Origin: Carya illinoinensis
Taxonomy: Eukaryota; Streptophyta; Magnoliopsida; Fagales; Juglandaceae
NCBI RefSeq assembly: GCF_018687715.1
Contig: NC_056765.1
Location: forward strand, 9,288,501 to 9,352,500
Length of the DNA stretch: 64,000 nt
Direction: 5' to 3'
Both the position numbers and the translations under genes were made by a program. The notes below the pieces were generated by a model, which saw only the letters and a program-made list of their open reading frames with translations, did not search any database and was not told the origin of the DNA. This document shows, piece after piece, positions 1-11,279 of the stretch. Each line of letters begins with the position of its first letter. Positions within the stretch are counted from its first letter, which is position 1.

Positions 1-960
1 CAGTCGGCCTGAGCTTGGTACTCTTGGCTTAGTCAGAAACTATGGATCTTAACTTTCACATTTCAACTGTTGACTCTTCATTGTTCATTTGTGGAACTAA
101 CACAACTTATGCTCTTGTATATGTTGATGATTTACTCATCACTAGCTCCAACATGTCACTCATAATTGATCTTCTCCAAGCCTTGCGGCTAGAATTCCCC
201 ATAACTGATCATGATAGTTTCCATTTCTTCTTGGGAAATGAGGCAACTTCCACAAGTGAGGGACTATTGCTTACTCAAATATGGCATCGACTAAGCTAGT
301 AAAGACTCCTATCTCAACCTTTGAAAACTTAAGTCTACATGAGGGCCACCTATTTGAAGATCCTTCCCTCTACAGAAGTACTATAAGCTCTTTGCAATAC
401 CTCTCATTTACTAGACTTGACCTTTTCTTTGCCACAAACAAAGTTCGTCAATACATGCATGAGCTGAGAGTCTCTCATTTGAAAGCTGTGAAATGAGTTT
501 TAAGATATCTCAAGCACACCTTTGAAGTTGGCTTATTTTTCTATAAGTCTGCCACCATGAATCTCACTGCATTCACAGACGCAGATTGGGCCAAGTGCAT
601 CAATGACAAACATTCCACAAGTGCTTACCTCATTTACTCTGGATCCAATCTCATCTCATGGTCCTCCAAAAAGCAACCAATTATAGCAAGATTATCTATC
701 GAGGTTGAGTTTAAAGTTGTTGCAAACGCCATTGCTGAGATAATTTGGGTGCAACATTTATGCTGAGACCTTGGTCTTACACTAACCACTGCTCCTCTCC
801 CTTACTATGATAATTTAGGGCAAGCTACCTCTCCTCCAACCCAGTATTTCATACTAGGACAAAACATGTGAAAATTGATTTCCACTTTGTTAAGGATTGG
901 GTCCTAAATAAATCCCTCACTATGTTATTTATTTCAAGAAAAGATCAATTAGCCGACATA
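1..960 (+). pseudogene. copia pol remnant (reverse transcriptase and RNase H)
   Basis: The fragments at 42-299, 281-496 and 557-766, and an open stretch at about 850-960, translate to recognisable copia Pol pieces. The RT catalytic box reads YVDD (about 118-132). The connection region has the usual FTRLD and ATNKVRQYMH-like segment. RNase H has TDADWAKC and a degenerate S-x-E-x-E segment, followed by a [15 protein letters not shown] tail. Stops and frame changes separate the pieces (for example TGA at 494-496 and TGA at 764-766), so no functional polyprotein can be made. Clade within copia cannot be decided here. Confidence 0.88.
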
Positions 961-1021
961 TTTGAACTCAACTGTGTTCAAATATGTGCTTGACGCAATT
1001 GCCGCTTGACTTGAGGGGGTC

Positions 1022-1139
1022 TGTTAGAGCCATACTTGCACATGCAATGCATGCAACCCATGCAACGTCTACCATTGATGATGGAGCACACACAGCTAGC
1101 AATGGAAACACTACAGCAGATTTCACACACATGCAGCAC
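1022..1139 (+). repeat. left arm of 118-bp inverted repeat at LTR
   Basis: This arm starts TGTTAGAGCCATACTTGCAC and is the near-perfect reverse complement of 1352-1469, with about 8 mismatches in 118 bp by eye. It directly follows the polypurine tract, so its first base is also the LTR start. Confidence 0.9.
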
Positions 1140-1283
1140 TCGATGAAATCCTCCAAAACTTCTGCACCCACTAAGCTGCCTACAACCAACCACCCATTAT
1201 AGTACGTATTGTGCATGCCATTGTACATTTTATGCTAGTTGTAATCTTTCCATTATTTGAGAATATTCTTTGTTAGAACCATG

Positions 1284-1293
1284 TATATAAATA
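1284..1293 (+). promoter_or_regulatory. TATA-like box inside copia LTR
   Basis: TATATAAATA lies in the spacer between the inverted arms, in the place expected for the LTR promoter. It is preceded at 1271 by TGTTAGAACC, a near copy of the LTR's first ten bases. Confidence 0.5.
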
Positions 1294-1351
1294 GAGGTTA
1301 AACCCTACTGTAAGAGTTTAGAGAAATACAAGTTTTATTACATTTTAACAA

Positions 1352-1469
1352 GTGCTGCCTGTGTGTGAAATCTGCTACAGTGCTTCCTTTGCTAGCTGAG
1401 TGTGCTCCATCATCAATGGTAGACGTTGCATGGGTTGCATGCACTGCTTGTGCAAGTATGGCTCTAACA
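1352..1469 (-). repeat. right arm of 118-bp inverted repeat at LTR
   Basis: Read on the minus strand this arm repeats the first 118 bp of the LTR and ends on the plus strand with GGCTCTAACA. A 212-bp spacer separates the arms. It is either a built-in extension of the LTR end or the start of a second, inverted LTR copy joined tail to tail. Confidence 0.88.
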
Positions 1470-2605
1470 TAACACCATACAAACCTACCTAGCTTGGACA
1501 AGCAAAGGATGTCCACCTCCCAAAAATACAAAAGAATTTTTATAAATCGAGCCAATTTGCACTAACTTCTTTACTAAGAAGAATGTGATAACATGTGACG
1601 TATAAATAAATCGTGTCTTGAATATCTCTTTTCTCAGATCTTGTTAATATCTACTTTTGGCTATGTGCTTTCAATTCGAATTCAAAGTTGCTCTATTTTG
1701 ACCTTCACGAGTCGTGCTTGCCCCGATTACTGCATCAATGCAACCAAATGTTAATCTGTTATACATGGACGACTAAATAATTAAATATTCAGTCTTATAA
1801 ATTTACTTTTTTTTGGCTAAGTCCCTTACCAATATATTGATCTGATTCTCATATGCTATGGCAGAACTAAGAAGAATCTTGAAGAGAAGTAATAACGAAT
1901 GAAAATTATATTTACAAATCATGCATCTTTCGCAATAATGATATTGTAGAATTTAATTTGTAAGACAAATATAATTTTAAATATTTCTTAAAATTTGAAA
2001 ATTACCATATCTACAGTGTGAAGGAAATTTATCCGGGATCACTTCTTATTTCAAAATGACTAAAGTCTCGTTTAGTTATACAAATTAAATGCTATGATAT
2101 GAAAATTCTGTAAATAGTAACAAATAATTTGACTTAAATTTTATGAGATTTTAGGAAATGAGATAAAAAGTTAAATAAAAATATTTTAAAATAAAATATT
2201 ATTGAAATTTTTGTTTTGAAATTTAAAAAAGTTAAATTATTTTTTATATTTTGTTTGGAAATTTGAAAAACTTGTAATAATTAAATAATGATTATATGAA
2301 AAAACTAAAAATTTAAAAATTTGATATTAAAAATTGTTTTTGTTTGAATTATATTTGTTGAGATGAGATGTGTTGAGATATCTGTGAAACCAAACTGGGC
2401 CTAAATAAACAAGAACTGGTGTACTTATTAAAAAAATAAATACTGGTTCCTTTGGTCAAACAACTACTGAAAAATACCCATGCGTGAAAGACTCAGACAG
2501 TCATAAGATTAATGAAAATTGAAAATTGTAAGTGCTACCAACCTGTTCATTTGGACTGCGTGAACTGGAAAAAATGAAGTCCCCCGTTAGCAAGCTCCGG
2601 AAGAA
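1470..2605. other. intergenic spacer, copia end to CDC6 3' end
   Basis: No gene is recognised here. The stretch is AT-rich and holds one copy of the dispersed MITE-like family (2066-2404). The part nearest 2606 should contain the CDC6 3' UTR. Confidence 0.6.
2066..2404. repeat. dispersed AT-rich MITE-like repeat, copy A
   Basis: The copy begins TCTCGTTTAG and ends AAACTGGGCCTAA, with a GAGATGAGATG-type block near the right end and an AT-rich core (TATTTTGTTTGGAAATTTG). The same plan recurs at about ten places in this window. Confidence 0.65.
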
Positions 2606-5600
2606 TCACGAGTCTATGTGCTTTGAGCAAAATTGCCGAAAACATTTGCGAAAGAAACGGATCCCCTGATTCATATATAGGAAGATGTAAATAACAAGCG
2701 AAAGAAAGAAAGATCCTCAGTTAGAAACAGATTCTACGTGTAAAGAAAAGAAGATGAGAGCGGATCAACAAAATTCTGGCCCAAACCTGCAATGCAAACG
2801 CGATGTCTGCTTCATCTACCCTTAATGTCACTCTTTTCGATTTATCATCTCGAGATTGACCTACTTTGAGAAGCCCCTGCACTTCGAATATTTTGCCTTA
2901 GAAATTTATTCATATCTCTTCATTTTCCAAGTAAAATAGGGTATTAGAACTCTAGTGTACAGCCCTACAGCACTGCGTTACAACTTACAAAAGACTAATG
3001 AAAAAATAAAGAAAAACTAATAATAGAATATTAAATAGCAGTAAAAAATAATAAATAATAGTAAAAAAATAAGTAAAAAATAATAATAAAATAATAAATA
3101 ATAATAAATTATTCTAAGAATATTTGAGATATTATTGGTACCCAAACATATCCCAAGATTCCAAACCAGTCCTAAGCGTTACCTGGTCATTTAGAACTCT
3201 GCATATGGTTGAAAGTTCCATACTCCCAACAGGTGGGATTAGGGTTGATTTGCAGAAGTCCATGTAAGACCTATTCAGCTGCATTCAGGTAGCGAATTTC
3301 AGAAAACAGTTCTGCAGTTTCTATATAGAAATTAAGTCAAGTATATGGTTAGAAAGTGGCAAAGAAGCACACCTCCTCTACAGTTGTATCCTTCTTTCCT
3401 CCATGGAAAAGTTTGGCCGCAGAGCAAAGTACAATCTGCAGTCAATAACTTATGCATCTCAAAATAATGTATGGAGCAGGGGAAGTAAATTTAAGAACTG
3501 GTTCCATTGCATAAAATCAAATTATCTCATCTCATTTTATATAATCATTATAATTTTTTCAAATTCTTACATAATATAATAAATAATTTAATTTTTTTTA
3601 ATCTAAAAACAAAACTAATATTAAAAAAATTATATTATAATAATATTTTATTTAATTTTTAATAAATCATCTCGTCTCATCTCATATGGATTGTGTTAGT
3701 GAAATACACTGTAATAAAATAAAAAATTACAATAAAATAAAAAATACAAACGATACCAAATTGAACGCACCTCAACAGATTTTGAAGAGTTCAACGTCAG
3801 GTTATATAATTTTTTTACTCAAAAAATAATCTATTAAAAAATACCAACAAACTGTGTAACCAAACAACATCCAAGTGAAGCTGAAAACTTTTACCATATA
3901 TTTGGTGCAGGGCACGTGATAATCTAGTGATTGAATTTATTTTTTCGGGTAATAAACATAACCTTTAATGGTTAGGTTGCGTTTGGACAAATCAATCATA
4001 ATTTCAATTCCAAAATTTTGAAAAAATTGAAAGCTTGTTTGGATATGCAAATCCAAATTGCATATTCAAATTTTAATACATATCCAAATTTTAAAACACC
4101 AAATCCATCCATCCAAATGCACCGTTGGGAGTTTGGAGGGGTTTTTATTTTTAAAGGAAGAGTTTGACGTTAATCAAAAGAAATTCAATAATTTCGATAC
4201 ACTGTCCGCGAGGGTTTCTCAATAATTACAATCTAACGTTTGCGTCAAATTACGCTAATTTGTAAATTTATTTTTATAAGTTTATTTATTTATTTTTTTT
4301 GCAAAAAACATTTCTCAATTGTAATTCATAAGCACAGGAGATCATTTTCTTCTCTTCATCATCGATAGGAAAAAGTGGGCAGCTTTTGAAAATTGGAAGC
4401 TCTGTGCTGGGATGCTATTTTAACTAGCCCAAATGGACCAGTGGGTTACCTATCGACGTCCTTATAATCAATTACAAAAACCTTTTCAATCTCGGTGCTC
4501 ATCATCAATTAGCTTTTTAACCTTGCGGCAAAAGGATGCATATGTTGGAAAGATTCTACATCATTCATCAAAATTGGATAAAAAAAACTATGGAATTGTT
4601 ATATATGATATATATGATACACCATGTTTTCAGCATCTGGTACGCAAGGTTACCTGCTGATGTTGTGGGAGAGATTGTATGGTATCCACTATTGGTGTTC
4701 TATACGTCTTTGACAAAGCAACAACCATATGATCAAGCCTCACCTGCGACCAGTTTCGAAACCTCAGAGAGTCAGTAAGGAAAAAAAGTATAAAACAAAT
4801 AGAAACTGGCAGAGAGCACAGACAAAAATTCGAGTTTTGAGAAAGGATATTTAACTATCTAAAAGACGTCAATAGTTCAGAACTTACAACATCTATTTCC
4901 TGTTTTCTTAAAATATCAGCAGCTGTTGTTTGTTGTTCAAATAATGCTTTCTCTACTGTCGACAAATTGAAGTTTCTGCTAGATTTTCTCAGCTCTGCTT
5001 CTAGTAGCTCAATTGCACTCCTGCAATAGAGTCTTAACGGTTATAGCCTAAATTTTGAAATTCTTATTGGAGACAATGAAAGCTTATAGGTGTTTTTATT
5101 TGTATCACATCATTATTTTTAGTTGCTTTGATGGAGTTAGAACGCCAATATCCATTGTAGTGCTCGGTACCAATTCCTGTGGTGAAACTGTTCGACATGC
5201 TCTAATCAGACACAAAAGACTGACATTCCCAACAGTCGAAAAAATAAAAGCTAATTTCTTGCTGGCATCATTCAACTTCACAATGCTACCAAGAATGAAT
5301 CCTCTATCCATGTCAAGCCCCATGAAACTCAATGGATAATAGATTGAAAAGAAAAAGGTATTCTTTAAGTTTTAAATATACCCAGTAGAACCAGTGTTGC
5401 AGAGGATGTTGCCACATCTTGAAGGTGTAATCTCCAATATCAACTTTCATACTTACGGACAACTTTTAACTAGTCAAGCTTTACCACAAAGTATTGAAAG
5501 ATGTATGAAATTGAATAAATATCCTAAATGGATGTCTTAGAGCTGCTTAGGTTGAGCAGTTTGCTAATGGATTTGCAACTCAACCAAGCAACACTGCTGA

Positions 5601-7957
5601 ATCTAAGTGTGTTATTTTTTTCCTACTACTTCATGAACACAGGAACACAGTCAAGTTCTGACACTCGCATCTACCAATTCATCATATATCATAAAGCACT
5701 GACCTGCAAACACAAAGTGCTTTTCGCATATCACCAGAGGCAGCAGCCACTTTCTGCAAATTTTATATAGTCAGTATAAAATGATTTTCTACGCTAACCA
5801 CAAGGTTAGAATCAGATCCTATACCCTTATGAGAAAGTTATGCATCATCCTTTACGTTGGGCGAGAGGGGGGAGAGAGGGAACTAAAGAGGTCATGCAAA
5901 GTGAAACAAAAATTATTTATCAGAACATAGAAAATAAGTGACGGAGAACTCACTCTGGCACAGAGTTCCAATGCTTGCGGTTGAAAGACAAGGTAAGGAA
6001 GTGCCTGGTGGAGCAGAGTGACCATAATTACTCATCAATTCCCCGGACAAATCTGTTTTTTTCTACCGGAATCAATGCTATAAGCAAAACTACATGTTTG
6101 CTTGAAAGTAAAACGCGAGGGCAGAACTTACCAACAGCCTCTCCTGCAGTATCGTGAGGATCTGATCTTTATCGTAGGCCCGAAAAGTTACTACCATAGG
6201 CTTGCCTAGCACCCAAAAAATAAAATGATGGCAGAGCTACCGATGAGTACTAACAGAAGTACAGGTCAGCTGAAATATGTCATTTTCTAAATGTGGCATT
6301 TAAAGGATATATTCAGGGGACAATTCAGAAAACTTTGGTTGAAAGAGGTAATCAAGCTAGTATCTATGTCCTCCCCAATATTCAATATTCCCAAGTAGAA
6401 CAAAGGGAGTTCATTGAGTCTTAGATAAAAGACCATCATTAAAATTGAAAACTTTTGCTGTCTTTAAATAAACTAAAAGAAAGCAAGTATCGAACTAACA
6501 GTTCAATGATTGGAGTCTCGGGAGAAAACGATCTGCTAGGTCTATTGCATTAGCTATTCCTGCAAAAGCAAAGATGAAATGAGAAGTTCATGAATGCATG
6601 TGAGGCACACAAATTGAGAATCCAATAAATTCAGGAACTTCAAAATAATTTTGCTAGGAACTGTACCAATCAAAATACATCTGGAGAAAGGTAAGGTTGT
6701 CAGCAAGAAAAGATCGTGAAGCACAGCCCTGTCTTTAGTAATTAAATAGTCCAACTCATCAGCAATTATCAGCCTGTTTTATAAAACGAACACCCACATG
6801 AGTAAAACCATCTATTTGGTGTCGTCCAATCCAGAAACAGGCACGGAAATGACTCAGAAATGTAAATCTTGCACAAATGTGTTATCTCACATCATCTTCA
6901 TGGCGGAAGACCGCGGCTTTTGAGAATACAAATTCTGGAGCTGTTGCAAAGCAGAGGTAGTAGAGCCGTTGACTTTCTTTCGCGGTTGGGCTTCGCCGAG
7001 TATCTGCCAATACAAACAGCAGCTAAGCATGGTTGATGTTTTAATGGCAACCAAATATGTTGTTGATATCAGTACCTTACTGAAAATATCCGATGTTTTT
7101 GCTAGAGAAGTACAATTTATGCTTAACACATCCGGCTGCTGATGACCTACCTGTTTGTTAGAGCAACTGATTCAATAGAATGTCATAACTATCAAATAGA
7201 GGGGAAGTAAGAGCTTTACCTCTTTAGCCCAATCAACCAGAAGGTGTTTCGCTTTTTCCATTGACAATGATTTCCCGGTCCCTGGACACCCACAAATATA
7301 TAAATTCCCAGCCTTCTCTTGCTCCACGCATGCCTTACAGAACTCCAAAACCCTCCTCTGCTCATTCTCACGGCACACGACGGTAGATGGTGCCGTCGAA
7401 ACGTGCAAGGCCTCCTTCACCGCCCTCATCTGCTCCGTATCTGCATCGATCAAAGTAAACGACACGCCGAGAATATAAACAAGCAGGTTCCACCAAAACT
7501 AAAACAAACCGGAGAATAAACACATTGAGATGAATTTCAAAAGTTACAATTACCTACCGGATTCCATTTCGAATTTGGAACAAATCTATCAGGCGATTTC
7601 TTCACTGGTGATTTCCCAGGATTTTCACTTGAATCTATGACAGCTCTCTGCAAATAATTTTACTCTAATTTAGTTTGCTTCGAATTGAGTATGCATTAAC
7701 CCACCAAGTATAAGCAAACGCGCTGTTTGTTAGAAGAACGATAAAATTGAAATGAAAAACATCAAACAGTTCGTATATAATCAGAGCATCGTAGAAATCA
7801 CATTGGAGGGACAATTTGGGCTCGCAGATGTGCATCTGCGAGCCGATTTCCACTTGACCGGTGTGAAAGGCTGGCTATCCTGCGCCGCCGCAGTATCGGA
7901 TCTGAGTCTTCGTTTCTGAGGAGTAGAGTCGGCGTTAGATCGGGCGATGGCAGGCAT
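2606..7957 (-). CDS. CDC6: CDC6, pre-replicative complex AAA+ ATPase (16 exons)
   Basis: CDC6 loads the MCM helicase with ORC and CDT1 at replication origins in the nucleus. Exons on the minus strand: 7957-7802, 7647-7554, 7440-7220, 7150-7076, 7003-6891, 6773-6667, 6559-6500, 6205-6132, 6004-5954, 5753-5704, 5020-4888, 4743-4654, 3435-3373, 3278-3183, 2876-2787, 2665-2606. All borders are GT-AG and the frame holds to TGA, giving about 510 aa, a normal plant CDC6 length. Walker A is GCPGTGKS (134-141), Walker B LIIADELD (221-228), with a probable sensor-1 Asn at 259. The N-terminus has four S/T-P-x-K/R sites (T12, T32, S65, S70) and a KRRL cyclin-docking-like motif (15-18). A winged-helix C-terminus is expected from about residue 390. 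The last residues (KCFRQFCSKHIDS) look unlike the usual ending. The start MPAIARSN fits plant CDC6. No break was found. Confidence 0.95.
2990..3165. repeat. low-complexity AATAAT tract in CDC6 intron 14
   Basis: The tract is made of AATAATAGTAAAAAAT-like iterations and ends with a TACCCAAACATATCCC segment resembling the ends of the dispersed family. It lies between CDC6 exons 14 and 15. Confidence 0.5.
3515..3688. repeat. MITE-like repeat, copy B, inside CDC6 intron 12
   Basis: Blocks of TTATCTCATCTCA and ATCTCGTCTCATCTCAT flank an AT-rich core with AATAATATTTTATTT. It lies in the largest CDC6 intron (3436-4653). Confidence 0.6.
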
Positions 7958-8056
7958 GGTTAGGATTAACTGGTTTTGGATTTCGGGTCGTGGATCGGTG
8001 GTAAAAGGAAGGAAAAAAACGTGGGGAATAACGAATAAATATAGCGGCTGCGTTTA

Positions 8057-8093
8057 GCGGGAAAATGTAGCCGTAGGAAACTCATTTCCCGCC
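8057..8093 (-). promoter_or_regulatory. pair of E2F-type sites upstream of CDC6
   Basis: TTTCCCGCC (8085-8093) and GCGGGAAA (8057-8064) lie 100-136 bp upstream of the CDC6 start codon in opposite orientations. Both fit the E2F consensus WTTSSCSS. CDC6 is an established E2F target in plants and animals, so S-phase control is likely. Confidence 0.75.
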
Positions 8094-8395
8094 AAGGCTT
8101 TTAAAAATCCTAAGGACGACGACTCGGATTAACATTAGGATATTTTTTAGATTTTTTTTTTTTCCCAATATCTAGATATATTATACAATTTAAAATTAGA
8201 GAGAATCTTAGTTGAAACAAAAAAAGAGATAAATATATTAAATTAATTCTATTTTATTTATTAAATATTTAATGTTGTCCAAAGATTTCCATAAATAACA
8301 ATAAATATTATAAAACCTGTTTTATTTACTTATTTATTTATTACTTGTACTCTTGTAAAACCTTCCATCTCTAATCTCTTTCTCTATGTAAGTCT

Positions 8396-8523
8396 TGGAG
8401 TCATAAGTAATGTAATCGTTTTGAAAAATAGTAAAATTTATTATTAAAAAATTAATTTTTTTATATAGATATTTTATTTATTTATTTTTTCAAAATGATT
8501 ATACGATACTTACGCACTCATAA
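8396..8523. repeat. palindromic MITE-like element, about 128 bp
   Basis: Left end GAGTCATAAGTAATGTAATC and the inverted right end (TGAGTGCGTAAGTATCGTAT read on the minus strand) match, both followed inward by a (C)GTTTTGAAAAA / ATTTTGAAAAA block. The core is only A and T. Confidence 0.6.
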
Positions 8524-9174
8524 TTGCAATTATTATTTCTAATTTAGAAAATTTTCGTAGTAAAAGTTGTAGTACCTCTTGCATTACTTCTTCACTCAAA
8601 TGGTATAATAATTGAAATTCAGCATTCAAAATCTTAGATATTGATCTCTTTTTTTATTTTTTATTTATTTATAAAAATAGTAGATATTGATATTAAAAAA
8701 ATATCTCATAAGCTGATTTAAATCAATAACCAATTTTACAATTTATAAACATGTCACATCAAACTATGTCAATATATATCATAATTTATTTTATAATCTT
8801 GTTTTGTATAAAATATTTTCTAATAGTAATATTCAAAGATCTTTTTTTTTTTATTCAATATCTCTTGCCTAGTCAATCTTGGAGCATGCTTAGCAACCAT
8901 GAACTCCACTAAATTTAGAGTATTTAGAGAGTTTTTATTCCCTAAACATTAAAAAAATATGTACAATGTAAAAAAACTTCAAGATTTTTAAAAACACTCA
9001 AAAACTAAAAAAAAACATTTCTAAATAATTTTTTTAAAAGAAAAAGAAAAGCAGGAATAGCCACCCGTTATGCATGCATAAAAAAATACTTCTAAAAAAA
9101 TACTTCAAAGTTATTTATGAAAACAATTCTTCAAAAATTTTACATAGAAATATATTCTCAATCAAATTCTGTTA

Positions 9175-9310
9175 TATACCGTCACTTTTATAGATTTATT
9201 GTGCACTCTACTAATGTGATTGGCTAAAACAATTATTTTATAGTAAAAAAACGATGCTGTTAATCACATCAGTAGAGTATATAAAGAATACGTAAAAATA
9301 ACTACACATA
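9175..9310. repeat. palindromic MITE-like element
   Basis: CACTCTACTAATGTGATT (from about 9212) is answered by AATCACATCAGTAGAGTA (about 9263-9280), with further partial pairing outward. No coding capacity. Confidence 0.5.
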
Positions 9311-11279
9311 GAAATTTTGTTCTCTCAATAAGTCTCCCCACTTTCATCCTCTTAAAATTAACTTGTACTATTAGTTAATTATAATCATTTATACACTATT
9401 CCTGAAAATTCCACCCATCCAAACACCTCCCAATTATGATTTCGGGAACTCAAATTTTGTGTCTAATTAATCTTTCTCACACTCTAAAATAAATTAAAGA
9501 TTAGGTGGAAAACTCTTAAGAGAATTTAATACAATCACATTATGCAATACTACGAAAATAAACAAATAAAGAGAGTCAATATTTAATTAGAGGCTAAACT
9601 TCTTGGATTAAAAGTAACATATATTAACATAATGATAAAATAATATCAATACCTCGTTTGGATACATTTATCTTCCAAACTCACATAAATATAATACTAC
9701 TGTACTCAATCTTTCGTGTTATCATATTAAGAGTATTGGTAAAAACAAGAATCATATATATAAGTTTCGCACAAGTCTTTTGTAAAAAATAAAAAATAAA
9801 TAAAAATAGACTATTAAAAAAAGAGTAAATTGGGCGAGACTTATATGTTTAGAATTTGCGTATATCATTATTCTTATATTAATTCTTTATATAATATATA
9901 TAATTACAGAAACGCTGCTAAGTGCTCCATCTGCTTTTCTTTAAAAAGTAGCCCTCCACTTAGAAGTTGCCACCTCAGCAATTACACTAAACTCACGCTA
10001 CACTCGTGCTCATGGGATAACTTTCTTTTTGCTTGATTTCTCTTGGACGAACTTGATGATAAAACAGTCGATAAACGAAAAAGAAACGTTGAGCAAAACC
10101 AACAATCACCAGACCTCCACCACCAACATCCACTGCTACCAGTCCACCACCGGGTGATGTTGGAGCCGGGTTACACATCCTTGGGGACTTGAGAGTTGCA
10201 CTGCCATTGCCTTTGGATACAGAGGAGCTGGAAGCGGCCGTCGATTGCTTATTCTCAAGAAAACACTTCCAATTTCACCTCAGCCATCTCATCCTTCTAC
10301 AAACATAATCATCTCTAAAACCCAAAATCCTAATGAACAAAAATACCAGTCCAAAACTAAATAAATAAATAAACAAAAAAATATATAACAAAACAAATCA
10401 TAATCACCCAAAACCCTCAAAATCCCGCCTGAGGTAAAGATTTACAAAACCCCACCGCCAAAGACGAAAACAGAACATTATCCAGATCTTACAATCAGTT
10501 ATCAGATCAAAACCTACAAGTAAGACCAAGAATCGGATAGAAGAGAAGACCAAGAATCTGATAAAAGAGAAAGAATTTAGGATTTCTATGGAAGACCCAA
10601 CAAATCTTTAAAAAATCAAAACTCCAGGTATTTAAGAAAATCCAAAACTGGTTCGGAAAAACATTAGAAAAAGATAGAAAGTGAAGGGTTGCGAGCTGTG
10701 AAGGGGTGGGTTGCGAAGGGCTGTGTTGCGTTCGGCTTTGGGGCTGCGAAGAGGTGGGTTACGAGGGGTTGTCTCTGGACGGGGCTTTGTTACTTAACAA
10801 GGGATATTTTTCCATGTAAGTGTTGGTTCACATTAAGTGTGATGGAAAGCTTACGTGGCAGTATATTATTCGCAGGCTATTAAATGAAGATACTTGGACG
10901 GACCGGCTTGTAGGATTTCTCATATAATTATATACAAGAACAAAAAAATCATATGTATAACGCTACGTCAAGCAAAAGCTTCCAAACTTTCCAAAGTAGC
11001 TAGCAACTTGCCTATAGCTTTGCGATTGACGACGACGTGAAATATAGATTTAATTTGTAGAGACTACTTCGAATGGTGTAGGTGCTCGGACAACTACATC
11101 AATCGATATGGTACGTATTATACAAATACATACATACATATATATAAATATATATATATATATTTTCTTGGACTTTGAATGGTCAAGGTGGTAGGAAGAG
11201 ATGTTGTGGATATAACTTCAATTCAAAGCCACAAATTGCAACAATGGTGGCCCTGATCCATTCTTAGGTCACAATCAGG

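Larger units (their letters stand above)
1..1469 (+). mobile_element. Ty1/copia retrotransposon, 3' end (RT, RNase H, 3' LTR)
   Basis: This is the 3' part of a copia-type LTR retrotransposon that continues off the left edge. It shows, in order, the end of the reverse transcriptase, a gap, RNase H, the short C-terminal tail, a polypurine tract (TTGAGGGGGT, 1011-1020) and then a TG-starting terminal repeat at 1022. The terminal unit ends with CTCTAACA at 1469 if the whole inverted-arm unit is counted, or with TTTTAACA at 1350 if the right arm is a separate piece. The coding part is broken, so this copy is not autonomous. The 5' LTR lies outside the window, so neither its age nor its target duplication can be read. 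Confidence 0.9.
7958..11200. other. intergenic spacer upstream of CDC6
   Basis: The CDC6 promoter occupies roughly the first 200 bp. Beyond it the sequence is AT-rich with two palindromic MITE-like units (8396-8523, 9175-9310). GC-richer segments at about 10,040-10,270 and 10,680-10,800 hold only short open frames that I cannot assign to any family. Confidence 0.6.

Noticed and set aside
968..1555. Several 70-86-codon ORFs on both strands around the LTR
   Set aside because: They resemble each other only because of the inverted arms; none has a protein signature.
10040..10883. GC-richer open frames (about 10,140-10,310 and 10,689-10,883)
   Set aside because: Short, repetitive (KGWVAKGC-like) or unassignable; no start context, splice logic or known family.
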